64,000 bases of DNA. Origin: Halichondria panicea. Taxonomy: Eukaryota > Porifera > Demospongiae > Suberitida > Halichondriidae. The stretch spans positions 5,259,250 to 5,323,249 of the forward strand of contig NC_087390.1 of NCBI RefSeq assembly GCF_963675165.1. The letters run 5' to 3'. The translations under genes were made by a program, and so were the position numbers. Within the stretch, counting starts at the first letter, position 1. Every line of letters begins with the position of its first letter. Shown here piece after piece: positions 13,501-36,462 of this stretch. The notes below the pieces were generated by a model, which was not told the origin of the DNA, ran no database searches, and saw nothing but the letters and a program-made list of their open reading frames with translations.

Positions 13501-16500
13501 TGGGGGGGGCATGAATCAATGGGATAGTAAGTTCAATTGCGGATAAAAAATCCAAGTTTTTAAATGCAAGAGGCTCAGCAGTGGGTCAAGTATTGTTGAA
13601 GCCAGGCCGTAAAACTTAAAAAACTTGAGGGATAGTAAGTTCAATTTCGGATAAAAAATCCCAGTTTTTAAACAAGAGGCCTAACAGTGGGTCAAGTATT
13701 GTAGCAGGCCGTAAAACTTGAAATGCATGATCTCTAACAGTAGGATAGCTCAGCCTCACAAAGGAAGTCATCAAGGTGATCAACCTGACGCACTATTGAG
13801 GTCATATGTAGTGAACAAGAGTCACAGCTGCATGGGGAGCATGAGTCAATGGAAGAGTATATATTAAGTAGGTGTTAGTTCCGTCAAAATGGACAGGACC
13901 ATGCAAGCATGGATCAGGTGGGTGTATCCACACAAGTTATGGTTGTTATGGTTAATGCTTGAAGTCTGTGATGAGCTGATAAGATGAAAGAGAGAGGCAT
14001 CTAACGGATCTAACAGAAGGATAGCGCCCAGACAGAAAGGATTTAACAGCTATGGTTCATACATCCTTGGACACACAATCCCATGTTGGTGTGATCAAAA
14101 ATGATCAACTTGACATACATGAAATATTTAAGGTCACTGTAATGACATGATTAGTGTACGTTATTATAGCGATTATTGAAAGATAAACATTCAATTTCCG
14201 TGATAGTTTACAAAATAGGAGACATACGTACATTTATACACTCCTCTAATCTAATCATAGGTGTACACTATATACGATAAGGATAGTTAGCGCTACACTA
14301 AACACCTCCGTACTCACCAAGCTGGTTTGTTCAAACACCTATATACACACGTATACAGTTTACACAACACTTACAGGCAGCGCAGCATGCATTCATATAG
14401 GTTAGCCATGCAGCACACAAACATTGGTTGGGTGTAGTCTCGCGGGCCGGTATAATTATTATCACTAATTCTCAATAATTCTCAAGGCTGTAACATGCAA
14501 TTTTAACAATTCATTATTGCTTCTTACAAGCTTTGTTTTAATTGCTTGAGCAAACACAAACTACACATGCACATGACGAACAACATGACGAACAACATGT
14601 ATTACTACTCTAGTGAAGTAAAGCAAGATTGAGAATCATGTAATGTATAATCTACATAATTATATCAGTGGCGTATAGGAAGGTGAGGGGCTCCAAGGGC
14701 TGGAGCCCCCCCATCTTCTATATAGGCTAGAGATGACTTATCAAGTTGCTCCATGTAGATAGCCGTACTTTTTTCATTCAAAACACTAGAGCCTCCCCCA
14801 TTGAGAAATTGCTTTCTATGCCACTGTATATACATACACTACAAACTAATGACCCAGTTATCAAGGCGGCTGCATGGTTTTTATTCCCCTGAGCAGACGT
14901 CTAGTTTGTGAAGCTTCTATTGCAATGTAATTTACATACCGCAACTACATGTACTGACCATCATGCCACCCATTCATATGATGTGTTCATATCCACAGTC
15001 ACATGTAAACGACAATCCATATCCGTAGCTCACACACACCCACTACCACCCACTATACACGTGTGCTATATTAACTAATACACGGCACACTCTTTTAAGC
15101 CTTTCAAAATAAACGATAAAAGGCTATTAGTAATTTATAACTGGGTAGTTACTTACATGCAGGCTTTGCGATATACATTGACATGCATGTGGTAGGATAC
15201 ATGCCTGCGTGTGTACTATAATTATGCTATGTACATATGTATCATCGTTACCTCCATAAATTTGTTGTATTCGAGTTGGTCCAGAGAAATCAGAGAGTCC
15301 GTTTACGCTGAGCACGGCAAATCTGACAGACACTTCTCTACAGGCAAAGTCCGCCAGGTCCAGGCTTAGTGTTGGGTCAACCTGATCAGAGTAGACACTT
15401 AATTATCTCCACAGTTATATACGTGTCACATATGGCATTTACAATTTAATTGAAGTGTGCACAAGAAAAAGCAATGGGAATTTCATGCAGTGTCAGAGTA
15501 AGTGTGTTGTTTTTGGGAAGAAAAAAAGCACACAATGACTACCTTTAAAGGAATTCTTATAAGTTACAGCCTCTTACTACCCAGCATCAAGCGTAGTTGG
15601 AGTTGAATGTTATGCCTATTTCAAATAGTAGGAATAATTGTACCCCGCTAGTAGTTGCAATAACACTGCATGCAGGTACATAAGCAGGCTCACCACCCAA
15701 TGGTAGGAATAGTTGCTTGTGGTGTGATCCAGGATCTCAAATAGGAACACAACGCCGGGTGTGGTCAGAGAGGGGGAGGAGGGCACAGACCCGGATATGT
15801 TCACGCTGAATACTCCCGCTCTATCACTACCCTCGGTTTGGACTAAGGTGGGCGGGGCAATGGGGTTCAGTGGTCGATTGCACTCTAGAGAGAACATAAT
15901 GACATAATAATAATGATATGGTAGGTCATGCAGTGTGTTTAAGCAAATAAAGTCACGAAAGGGATGGCTGCCTGTAATTCTTCGTATAAAACGGTGTGCC
16001 AAATTTAATTCTCATACACACTGTACATATTTGTCAACTACCGTATAGCGCGAAATTTTCAAGGCACTTATATTTCGTGGATTGGCCTCTAAAAGCATTT
16101 CGTTGCACAATGTTCGCGGAATGAAGCAAGCCACGCCTTTAAATCTTTGCACGTTATAGCAGGTAATTCTAATTAAAGAAAAATTTTCGTGGACTTAAAT
16201 TTTCGTGTAGGATTGCTAACCACAAAATCCGCGAAAATTAAGCCCCTCGAAAATTTCGCGCTATACGGTATTACAATCATTGAGCAAGTGTTATCTTTTA
16301 AGACTCCGAATTATCAGTATAATTATTGCTGCCTAGATAGTACACGAAACTCTTTTTTCAAAAGCAAAAAATTTTCACTCTTGATAATATACCTGTTGAT
16401 GTACAGTCTAAAGAGAGTTGGCAACCGTCATCGCAACTATTGCTTGAACTCTGAAAATGATGCAATTAAGAAATTATCAGTATGCACTAAAAAATTATAG

Positions 16501-18960
16501 AGAACATGTTTCCTCTACACCATTACACCTCTTTAAACACACCCCCAAGCCACTCACACAAGTGAGGGGGCAGTTCTGTCGGACCCACCACTCATCAGAA
16601 TCTGGGTTGTCGCACTGAAAAGCACCACACTCGTTCTGACAATGTTCACTCTGTTAAGCAAAGTCATATCGTGAAATATGTATACTACTTTTAAGTATAA
16701 TTATATTTAGTGTGATTCTCTATTCTAAAGGTATGAAACTACACAGTCTACACTCACGCAGTCGTGTCGGCAGGCGCGGTCGGGAGATGGTGGAATATCA
16801 TCGTGGAGTACAAGGCACCCTCTAGTACACTCGTGAACCTGCATGCATACATGAAAATAATAAGTACAGTAGTGTGAGCCAACTCATAAACAGTGTGTGC
16901 ACATAACACATACACGCACATGCCTTCTACTTTTTTTTATTATTGGACAATTTGTGTCAGTGAAAGTTGTCTGAACACAATTGAATGACAAGCATGAGTG
17001 ACTCACAAACTTATGAGGGTTACAATTTTGAGGTTTCAGGGTGGAGAACGGCCAGGGTGGAAACTGATTATTCGGTACAACTTTACCCTGTGAGTGCAAT
17101 CAATTGCGTAAAGTAAAGAGATTTGAGTACATAAGAATATTGTCTAGGTGTACATGTAATTAGTATAGGCAGCTGTACACTTACTCCTAAGGTGGGGTTT
17201 TGTGAAACGTCCAAAATACACTCAACATAGCACTTTCCCTCCACAACAAGCAGACTATCATCAGTGACTCTGCTGCTATACGTGGTCTCATAGTTGATGC
17301 TGGAGTAGGCAGGGACACGACATTCTGGAGGTTCTGTAGTGCCTTCAGTAGGAGCACCTGTGGTGTCGGAGTCAGCCTGAATTGATGCTATCTCTTCAGT
17401 TGTAGTGGTTGCTACAGGCCTGGTTGAAACTGGGACGCCAGTTGTGAGCAGTGCTGTCTGTGTGGTCGTTACATTTGCTTGAAGTTCTTCTGTTGTAGCG
17501 TCTGTAGGCCTAGCTGGTCTGGTAGGACCTGTGGTGACGAGGTGTTCAGTTGTAACGGGAGCTGCTTGTGTGGTTGTAGCGACTGTAGGCCTAGCTGGTC
17601 TGGTAGGAATTGTGGTAACGAGATGATCAGTTGTAACGGGAGCTGCTTGTGTGGTAGCTGTGTTTGGGTCTTCTGTTGCAGCGACTGTAGGCCTAGCTGG
17701 TCTGGTAGGAGCTGTGGTGACGAGATGATCAGTTGTAAAGGGAGCTGCTTGTGTGGTAGCTGTGTTTGGTTCTTCTGTTGCAGCGACTGTAGGCCTAGCT
17801 GGTCTGGTAGGACCGGTGGTGACGAGATGATCAGTTGTAACGGGATCTGCTTGTGTGGTAGCTGTGTTTGCCTGAATTGGTTCTTCTGTTGCAGCAACTG
17901 TAGGCCTAGCTGGTCTGGTAGGAGCTGTGGTGACGAGATGTTCAGTTGTAACGGGATCTGCTTGTGTGGTAGCTGTGTTTGCCTGAATTGGTTCTTCTGT
18001 TTCAGCGACTGTAGGCCTAGCTGGTCTGGTAGGAGCTGTGGTAACGAGATGTTCAGTTGTAACGGGAGCTGCTTGTGTGGTAGCTGTGTTTGGTTCTTCT
18101 GTTGTAGCGACTGTAGGCCTAGCTGGTCTGGTAGGACCTGTGGTAACGAGGTGTTCAGTTGTAACGGGAGCTGCTTGTGAGGTAGCTGTGTTTGGTTCTT
18201 CTGTTGTAGCGACTGTAGGCCTAGCTGGTCTGGTAGAAATTGTGGTAACAAGATGATCAGTTGTAACGGGAGCTGCTTGTGTGGTAGCTGTGTTTGCCTG
18301 AATTGGTTCTTCTGTTGTAGCGACTGTAGACCTAGCTGGTCTGGTAGGAGCTGTGGTGACGAGATGTTCAGTTGTAACGGGATCTGCTTGTGTGGTAGCT
18401 GTGTTTGCCTGAATTGGTTCTTCCGTTGCAGCGACTGTAGGCCTAGCGGGTCTGGTAGGAGCTGTGGTAACGAGATGTTCAGTTGTAACGGGAGCTGCTT
18501 GTGTGGTAGCTGTGTTTGCCTGAATTGAAGCTAGCTCTTCTGTGGTAACAGACCCAGCAGATGTATCAGCTGTTGAATCAAGTTGACCGGTAGTTGACTC
18601 GGTTTGGGGTAAAATTGTCGCAGTTTGAAATGTTGAAGGAGGTCGACTTGTAACTGTGGTAGTTTCAGTAACAGCTACTTCAGTTGTTCCACTTGACTGC
18701 ACAGTGATAATTTCTTGTTCAGAATCAGTGGTTGTCTGCATATCCGCAATAGAAGTCGCAGTTGTGGGTCTGGTTTGAGCTATTGTGGTAGAGTGAGTTT
18801 CAGCTTCAGTAGTTGTGCTGGTGTAGTCTGGCATGGTAGATCCCTCTTGATCAACATCTCCACTGCCAGTGGCAGTACTGACAACAGATACTGTACAATA
18901 GACACAAATCAACAGTAGAGCGAGAGGTAATGGTAGTCTCAGAGAAACTATTTGCTTCAT
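3877..18960 (-). CDS. Receptor tyrosine kinase with mucin-like stalk and FN3 ectodomain (24 exons, 1835 aa)
   Basis: Single-pass receptor kinase. Exons: 17185-18960, 17007-17087, 16758-16838, 16558-16650, 16393-16450, 15694-15884, 15252-15381, 13355-13471, 13074-13174, 12678-12752, 12492-12552, 12115-12332, 11744-11845, 11154-11459, 10724-10795, 10471-10540, 9019-9153, 8646-8767, 7327-7591, 6492-6682, 5939-6043, 5424-5673, 4982-5078, 3877-4687. They total 5508 nt with every junction in phase. Order: signal peptide, acidic/Thr-rich region, about ten mucin repeats (residues ~144-495), Cys-rich modules (~540-700), FN3 domains (~700-1177; one ends in EWSEPS), Pro/Thr stalk, TM (~1224-1251, stop-transfer RRRKR), tyrosine kinase (~1305-1595) and a 230-residue Ser/Asn-rich tail. 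The start is ATG at 18960; eight more in-frame codons upstream would need TTG. The ligand is unknown. The acceptor of the 5939-6043 exon (ending CCAAAG) is the weakest call; the rest look canonical. Confidence 0.9.
13521..13722. repeat. Tandem duplication of ~105 bp in receptor intron 7
   Basis: Two adjacent imperfect copies share gggatagtaagttcaatt, ggataaaaaatcc, cagtgggtcaagtattgt and aggccgtaaaactt in the same order. They lie between exons 15252-15381 and 13355-13471. No coding potential is seen. Confidence 0.7.
14666..14826. mobile_element. MITE with CAGTGGCGTA/..GCCACTG ends (receptor intron 7)
   Basis: About 160 bp beginning CAGTGGCGTATAGGA and ending CTATGCCACTG, so the termini are inverted repeats. 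A partial relative is at 39170-39287, sharing GAGATGACTTATC and CATTGAGAAATT. It is non-autonomous; the superfamily is not determined. Confidence 0.65.
16039..16270. mobile_element. MITE with CCGTATAGCGCGAAATTTTC termini flanked by TA
   Basis: A 232-bp unit sits between exons 5 and 6 of the receptor gene. The left end TACCGTATAGCGCGAAA is mirrored exactly at the right end, with TA on both sides. The interior carries repeated ATTTTCGTGG/CGCGAAAATT motifs. TA flanks and size fit a Tc1/mariner-type non-autonomous element (inference). It has no ORF. Confidence 0.8.
17480..18535 (-). repeat. Coding minisatellite: Thr-rich mucin-like repeats
   Basis: About ten tandem units of roughly 100-111 bp (one shortened to ~83 bp) lie inside the first exon of the receptor gene. 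Each encodes about 33-37 residues with the core TTEHLVTT and PTRPARPTV. Some units carry an insert reading EEPIQANTATTQA. Ser/Thr/Pro content suggests dense O-glycosylation and an extended stalk (inference). The frame stays open throughout and unit length is always a multiple of three, so copy number can vary without breaking the receptor. Confidence 0.92.
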
Positions 18961-18984
18961 GGCTACTCTTGATCTTCGACTCAA

Positions 18985-20552
18985 TGCAATGTAAAAATTT
19001 AATGGCTAGTCGTATTTTATATTTTAACTCTCTTCCCTTTGCAGTTTGTTTCCTGCTTCTTGCACCAATCTATTACACATGGCAGGAACTAAATATAGCC
19101 ACAAAGCCGCCATGTGGCTTTGCTTAGAAACTTAAACACAAACAAATTTAGACAAATTTACATGCCACAGCAAACTGAACTGACAAATTGTTGCAAAAGT
19201 ATGAGATGAATTTGAACATGTTCAGTGCTATCTTATAGCATTGATGAACATCTATATGTAATTGTTTTTCTTGTCGATCCATTGAGAGTCGAGAAATGCA
19301 TTGTTGAAAATACTGTATAAAATAGTACTAGTTGGACAGATGTGAGCACACAATAAGCCACATTTTGTGTATTAAATCCAACAGATGTCCTCCTCAATAC
19401 ATTCCAAGCATCGTCCAAATCAGTCGTACTTGTATTCTGTGTGGTACGAAAAATATGCTATTATTACAGGTCAAAAATTTTTTTAATCAGGAATTGCCTG
19501 AACAGACCACTGTATATGCTTACCCCACTGTAGAGAAGCTCAGCTAACCTACCCAGCTTATTTAGTGTACCTAGCAAGTGGAATAAACCTGTAATGTTAC
19601 TCATAAATTATTCCTGAACATCCAACATTAACGAGCAACAGGTTAATTAATCTCACCGTTATTTGCCACGTAATAGCGAGTTTTAAGCATTTCTAAATGT
19701 TAGCAGCAGTGGGATACAGCCATTATTACTGTGGCTGTGGACCAGGGTGTACTTCTGGTCCATTTGCAGAGAGATTGTTGAAACGAAAGAGCCGGAAATT
19801 GAATTGGACTCAGACAGCGAAGACCAGTGACAGTGATAAGGAGAATATAGAGACAAAAGTCATCACTGGCCTGGAGTAAAAGACAAATTGATAGATATGC
19901 AAACATGACTGAACATTTAACCATAGATCATGTTTTAACTGTGCTCTTTGTATTGTTTACACACTATTAATTTTATGATATATTCACATGTAGTGCCATC
20001 TACAAACGTCAACAGACAAATTGTTGCAAAGAGAATACACTTACAAAACTCTGCATACACTTAGCTTAATAACATTGGAACAGACTTATATAGTTAGAAG
20101 TTGTGTCCCACCCGCAACAGACTAGCTACTCCATGTAAAATCCCAAAATCATGTTTACAGGAATGGCAATTTTGGCTACATTACTCAACAAAACTTGCTT
20201 CAACTTGAAGTATACTCCTACATATACTACAAAACCAACTTATGTACTTACCTTCTGAGCTTTGAACAGTGGTCTGGGTCTATGCTACACAGTAGTCTCG
20301 ATTTCCAGCCTCTATGCAAGAGTCTGGTGAACTTCACTATCACCACTTGTGTCAGGCCCTAAGTGCCGCGGTTAGATAACCTAGTAGTGATAATTGGGTG
20401 TTAACCAAATAGTGTAGGTGTAGTGGTGGGTGTTACCCACTGTGTGGTGAAATTCATGCAATCACTGAATGGGTACAGGTGTGGCCAAAAATCAGTGTGG
20501 AACATTTAGTTTATGACTTTCAAGATTTAGTACATAATTATAGTGCAAGACT
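18985..20552. other. Intergenic stretch, no gene seen
   Basis: The stretch lies between the start of the receptor gene (- strand) and the helicase fragment (+ strand), so it should hold the receptor promoter. I see no TATA box or other convincing element close to the start. A short phrase (gacaaattgttgcaaa) occurs at both ends. The small ORFs here show no recognisable motifs. Confidence 0.5.
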
Positions 20553-21295
20553 ATGGAAAGACACATGAAGATGCAAGACGTGATAATTGAGAGTGCTAGA
20601 GCAATTGGGATCCATTATTTAAAGCCAGAGCAAATGAAAGCAATGTATTCAATCATTGGAGGAAAGGACACATTTGTGTCACTGCCAACCGGCTATGGAA
20701 AGTCAGTAATCTTTGCTGCATTACCTATGGCCTTTGACCAATTGAAAGGTGAACTAAAATTGCTGTATGAGTGTACCTATATATACGCCTTTTTCTGTTT
20801 TGCAGGAACATCTGGAAGCATTGTACTTTGTATTAGTCCTCTCACTTCGCTGATGATGGATCAACAAAAAAAGTATGCAGCTGGAGGATTGACAGTGGAA
20901 TACGTTGGAGAAGCTCAGACAGACCGTAGTGCTATTAACAGAGTACTGAAAGGAGAAGCTCAGTTGGTGTTCATCTCCCCAGAGAGCATATTAGCGAAGG
21001 GTATTTTTCGAAATATGCTTCTGTCACCACCGTATATAAAGAATCTCGTTGCAGTAGTAGTTGATGAAGCCCATTGTGTTAAAACCTGGGGAGATGATTT
21101 TCGAGTCGCGAGATTGGAGATTTAAGGAGCCTCATTCCAGACAATGTCGGTGTTCACGCACTTACTGCTACCTCTACAACAGAAACATTTTACATTGTCA
21201 GTAGAAGGTTATGTATAGACGATCCTACTTTAATTGCCTCCCCTCCTTTCCGAGACAATATTTCTTATGGTTCTTATTTTAATGGTTGCTGCTGA
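20553..21295 (+). pseudogene. RecQ-like DEAH helicase fragment, frameshifted
   Basis: Exon 20553-20748, a 57-bp intron (GTGAAC...TTGCAG), then 20806 onward. It encodes the first half of a superfamily 2 helicase: Q-motif-like LKPEQMKAM, Walker A LPTGYGKS, motif Ia ISPLTSLMMDQQ and motif II VVDEAHCV. After GDDFRVA the frame breaks near 21115 by what looks like a one-base loss. The correct sequence resumes in another frame (LRSLIPDNVGVHALTATST, including motif III TATST) and stops at 21295 where a short GGAATGGTTGCTGCTGACAC repeat begins. The C-terminal RecA lobe is missing. Similar lone RecQ-like copies often travel with transposons, so this is probably a decayed mobile-element gene rather than host RecQ. 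Confidence 0.75.
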
Positions 21296-21392
21296 CACGT
21301 ACACCGGTGGAATGGTTGCTGCTGACACTGGTGGAATGGTTGGTACTGAAACAGATAATGGAATGGGTGGTGTGGGGGGTTCCTGCATAACT

Positions 21393-21701
21393 CTACTTCT
21401 TTTTGGCGGTGGTGGTTAAGTTATCTTCTGCATGTCTTGAAAGCAGACCATTTATTAGCTCTGTTGCTTCCTTCTTTACCTTGCATAGCTTTTCTTGTTG
21501 AGCATGGACATTCTTCAGTTGTTTCTCGCACTGGTGACACAATATACTGTCACTAGCACTAGTTTCAGGGATGCAATGCAGAGGTACTGGAAGGAGCTGC
21601 ACAAGTACTTCTCTTGCTTCAGAACAGCTATGACCATTGAGCTTCTTTCGCCTTCGGTTGTCCAGAGACTCATTCGCACACAAACAGCAGTAGAGGCCCA
21701 T
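21393..21701 (-). CDS. CxxC zinc-finger-like ORF, 102 aa, unknown
   Basis: Open frame with two CxxC pairs: CCLC near the N-terminus and CHQC about 55 residues later. A Lys/Glu-rich, coiled-coil-like helix follows (QQEKLCKVKKEA). The spacing resembles N-terminal zinc-binding caps found on some animal transposon or ZAD-type proteins, but I cannot name the family. It faces the helicase fragment tail to tail and may be the other half of the same dead element, or the first exon of a longer gene. Confidence 0.4.
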   Translation of the reverse strand: MGLYCCLCANESLDNRRRKKLNGHSCSEAREVLVQLLPVPLHCIPETSASDSILCHQCEKQLKNVHAQQEKLCKVKKEATELINGLLSRHAEDNLTTTAKKK

Positions 21702-21789
21702 ATCTAGCTATTTTTTCGTGATGCAATAGCTTACGTAACAGTTTACACAACAGGCCACAACGGCCCACAAGGCACTTGACAAGAGGTTT

Positions 21790-21816
21790 CACACCCCAAG
21801 AAAATCTTGGGGTGTC
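21790..21816. repeat. Small hairpin: 10-bp stem, 3-nt loop
   Basis: CACCCCAAGA-aaa-TCTTGGGGTG, a perfect stem in non-coding DNA between the zinc-finger ORF and the COG5 3' end. No function is evident. Around 21890-22170 lie pieces of a dispersed repeat (ATGCTATGGAGA.TTTGGAA.GGCTGTATTATA) also seen at 24575-24750. Confidence 0.5.
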
Positions 21817-22558
21817 TGCACGAACTGTTCATTGCAAGTTCACCCGACCATAATTATAAGAAGTATGGGAGGGAGTGGCCAGACTATAGGGTGACCGAGC
21901 AACAAATATCGTGGGGGGGGGGGGCCGCTCTAAGTGGCTGATACACAGTCGAACAGCAACTCCACATGCTATGGAGACTTTGGAATGGCTGTATTATAGT
22001 AGAGTGGTTGGAAGTGTTAGACGTCCAAGAACATGAAGTAAAACCATCTATGAGAGTCTTTAAAGACACTTTCTTCTGGTGATGCAAAAAACCTACCCAG
22101 TCGAATCTTGGACGTTCTAAAACTACTGGCTGTTCTAGTAAGACCGCTGCACAAGTAGATCATTGTGTAATTTGTCAGACGATAATTATAATGATCCACA
22201 GGTCTGGAGTATATACGTCTTTTATTGCATACTTTATGACTGGCTGTTAGTATAACAGTTGGTGTCTACATATAGTATGTCATACAGTTTCAAGATCATT
22301 TTATTATCTAGATGAAACTCCTCAAGCCTCGCAAAAACCCAAACCAGGTTTAATTAATTGTGTGGTAGACAACAATCACAATAATCCCAATAATTAGTGT
22401 GCCAACTATGATTATAACAACTATCCCTTTAACAAGTTTTTTTCACAAGAGATCATGCTATAATTATTATAAAGTAAAAATACTTTGCTATAATATATAG
22501 ATCTTTAATAAGCTATAAATTCAGAAATATCATTCTGCATAATTATATAGTATTATTA

Positions 22559-34560
<12,002 letters not shown>

Positions 34561-34807
34561 GATTCAAACAACTCACAACAAGGCCATGTGCTGCTCAGTG
34601 GGTACGGTGTGGGCAGGAAAAAAATCACTCATCAAGAACAGAAATTAAATTTAACCACAACACACCCTACGAATTCTAACTAATTATAGCGAATTTTAGC
34701 GAATTTGCAATTCATAACGCATGCGTAAGTTACATGTAACGTACGCGCTTATAATAAAAAAATTTTTTACACGCAATTTTGAAAGGTTTGGGCATAGATA
34801 GTACAAG

Positions 34808-36383
34808 CATAGATAGTGTAGTAAGAGGGATTGGAAACGGACCGCGATTGTCGGCCAGTCCAGGCTGCGCAGGAAGTTAATTCACTGCACCGGAAGCTAA
34901 TAATAGTTTCTTCACATCACTTTGGGATGGCAGCACAGATTACAGAGCAGACAGACAGCACATGAGACCTTGATAAGAGCTAGAGCTAAAGAGCAGTGAT
35001 GAGCATCGAAGGTACAAGTCCAAAATACCAGTCTACATTTGTATAGCTAGCTTGCTTGTCCATTTTAATATTTGTCCCTTTTAATACAGAGAAACACTCT
35101 ACTGAGATCAAGAGAAGCCACTAAGCCTCTGTTTGTGAAGACGAAGGATTCAAGATATTTAGCAGTGCCAGCATCATGTAACTGCACTGACTTTGAGCAA
35201 CAAAGTTGTAGCTATGAATGGATGATTTACAAGGGAAATACAATTTAATAGCTATCACTTTAGCGTATTGTGTATTCACACTCTTATACTCTTAGTGTAT
35301 ATAGTTGATTCGATACATAATTATAATTATGGTTGTTTGATCACACGTAAAAAAATAATTATGTGCATCAAATAGAAATGTAGTTAAACACTTCGAGAGG
35401 GTTCTAGCCGATTTGCTCACTCAGAAAGGCACTTGCATCAGGGAGGATGAACAGGTCTCCTATACCATGTCAATGAATGATTTGACTGCAAAGGGGCGAG
35501 GGGAGTTTTAAGTTTACAATACACATTGTATATATACGTACCTGACTGTGAACTCAGTCCTTGTGGCATCACTACAGCATCTTGTTGCAGCCAGTGCACT
35601 TAGCTCCTTACGGCTAGAAACCGATTTTTCCCAGTGTCCCAGTCGTCCAGGTATTCATTCTCCAACCCTATAGTATATATCACCCATGGGCAAGTAAACA
35701 AGACGGTAGTAACATAATAACGTATGACCAGTATATACATGTACATACGTCAATTTGTAATTATACATGTAGACTAAACATCACAGCTACTGCCAAAATA
35801 AGGCTTTGTTCAGTCAAATGAAGGTGTCTATTGCACAATATACAGCACTCACTATAATATAAAGGCATTTAGAAATACTCATGACAAATTATATGCCAAA
35901 GAGAGGTACGGAAAAGTGGACATAAATTTAGGTCAATTTGTCATTTTATCACCATGTTGTGAACTTTTCTTAGTACTTAGCAGGGCCAACTCAACACCAT
36001 TTCATTCCTTACCTAATTCTCTATCAACAACATCATCAATCTTTAATATTGCTTGTATAACAAAAAAGATATAGGTACAGAAAGTCATTCCAGTTTGAAA
36101 ATGCCGCCAATTTCTGATATAGGACTGGTAAATAAGGTCCCAATAAATAATAAGTATCTACATGGTAAGAGAGGCTCTAATAAATACTGCTACTAGTTTT
36201 AGTGCTTTACCTTTGTCCTAGAACAGGAGAAAACCTTGTCTTTGTATCTCTGGACGGGCGTGATTTAGCGCTTATAGCTGCGTTACGCGCAGCCTGGATT
36301 GTCCACAAGACCCCAAGTTCATTACATTGCATTGATAAGCCCACGTGATCCCGTTTCCAATCCCTCTTACTACACTATCTATG
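34808..36383. mobile_element. TIR element A, 1.58 kb, 33-bp TIRs, 7-bp target duplication
   Basis: Both ends carry the same 33 bp (34808-34840; 36351-36383), beginning CATAGATAGTGTAGTAAGAG and ending ATTGGAAACGG. It is flanked on both sides by GTACAAG (34801-34807 and 36384-36390). No transposase frame is visible, so it looks non-autonomous. Its left end abuts the region where the COG5 promoter should lie (start at 34560). An interior block (34875-35515) recurs at 54330-54960. Confidence 0.8.
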
Positions 36384-36384
36384 G

Positions 36385-36462
36385 TACAAGTACAGATTTG
36401 GAAGCCCCAAACCATAGATAGTCTACTATCTATGGTTTGGGGCTTCCAAATCTGTACTTGTA
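36385..36462. repeat. Perfect 38-bp palindrome with 2-bp centre
   Basis: Arms 36385-36422 and 36425-36462 are exact reverse complements. The centre reads CATAGATAGT-ct-ACTATCTATG, the terminal ten bases of the TIR element family placed back to back. The outer part is GTACAGATTTGGAAGCCCC and its complement. It overlaps the target duplication of element A. Confidence 0.95.

Larger units (their letters stand above)
9019..16450 (-). other. Extracellular Cys-rich/FN3-type exons, stalk end of the receptor gene
   Basis: Exons between 16450 and 10471 encode beta-sandwich modules split across introns as FN3 domains often are. First halves carry the Trp strand (TISWQHP, NFTWSLP, NFSWTPP). Second halves carry the YxIxV or RFxV strand (VYTIIVHAIG, VSVRFAVLSVNG, VFRFKVRMCN, SYCLTIQIRPRND). 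The last module ends GEWSEPS, like the membrane-proximal motif of some FN3/cytokine-receptor domains. Exon 9019-9153 is a Pro/Thr-Asp spacer (TDPP repeats). Strand boundaries are my reading by eye; about four FN3 units fit, but the exact number needs a profile search. Confidence 0.75.

Noticed and set aside
17479-18528. Cys-rich + strand ORFs (repeats of DCRPSWSGRSCG) that mimic a secreted repeat protein
   Set aside because: They are the antisense of the mucin minisatellite, whose - strand frame is tied to a signal peptide and correct splice sites.
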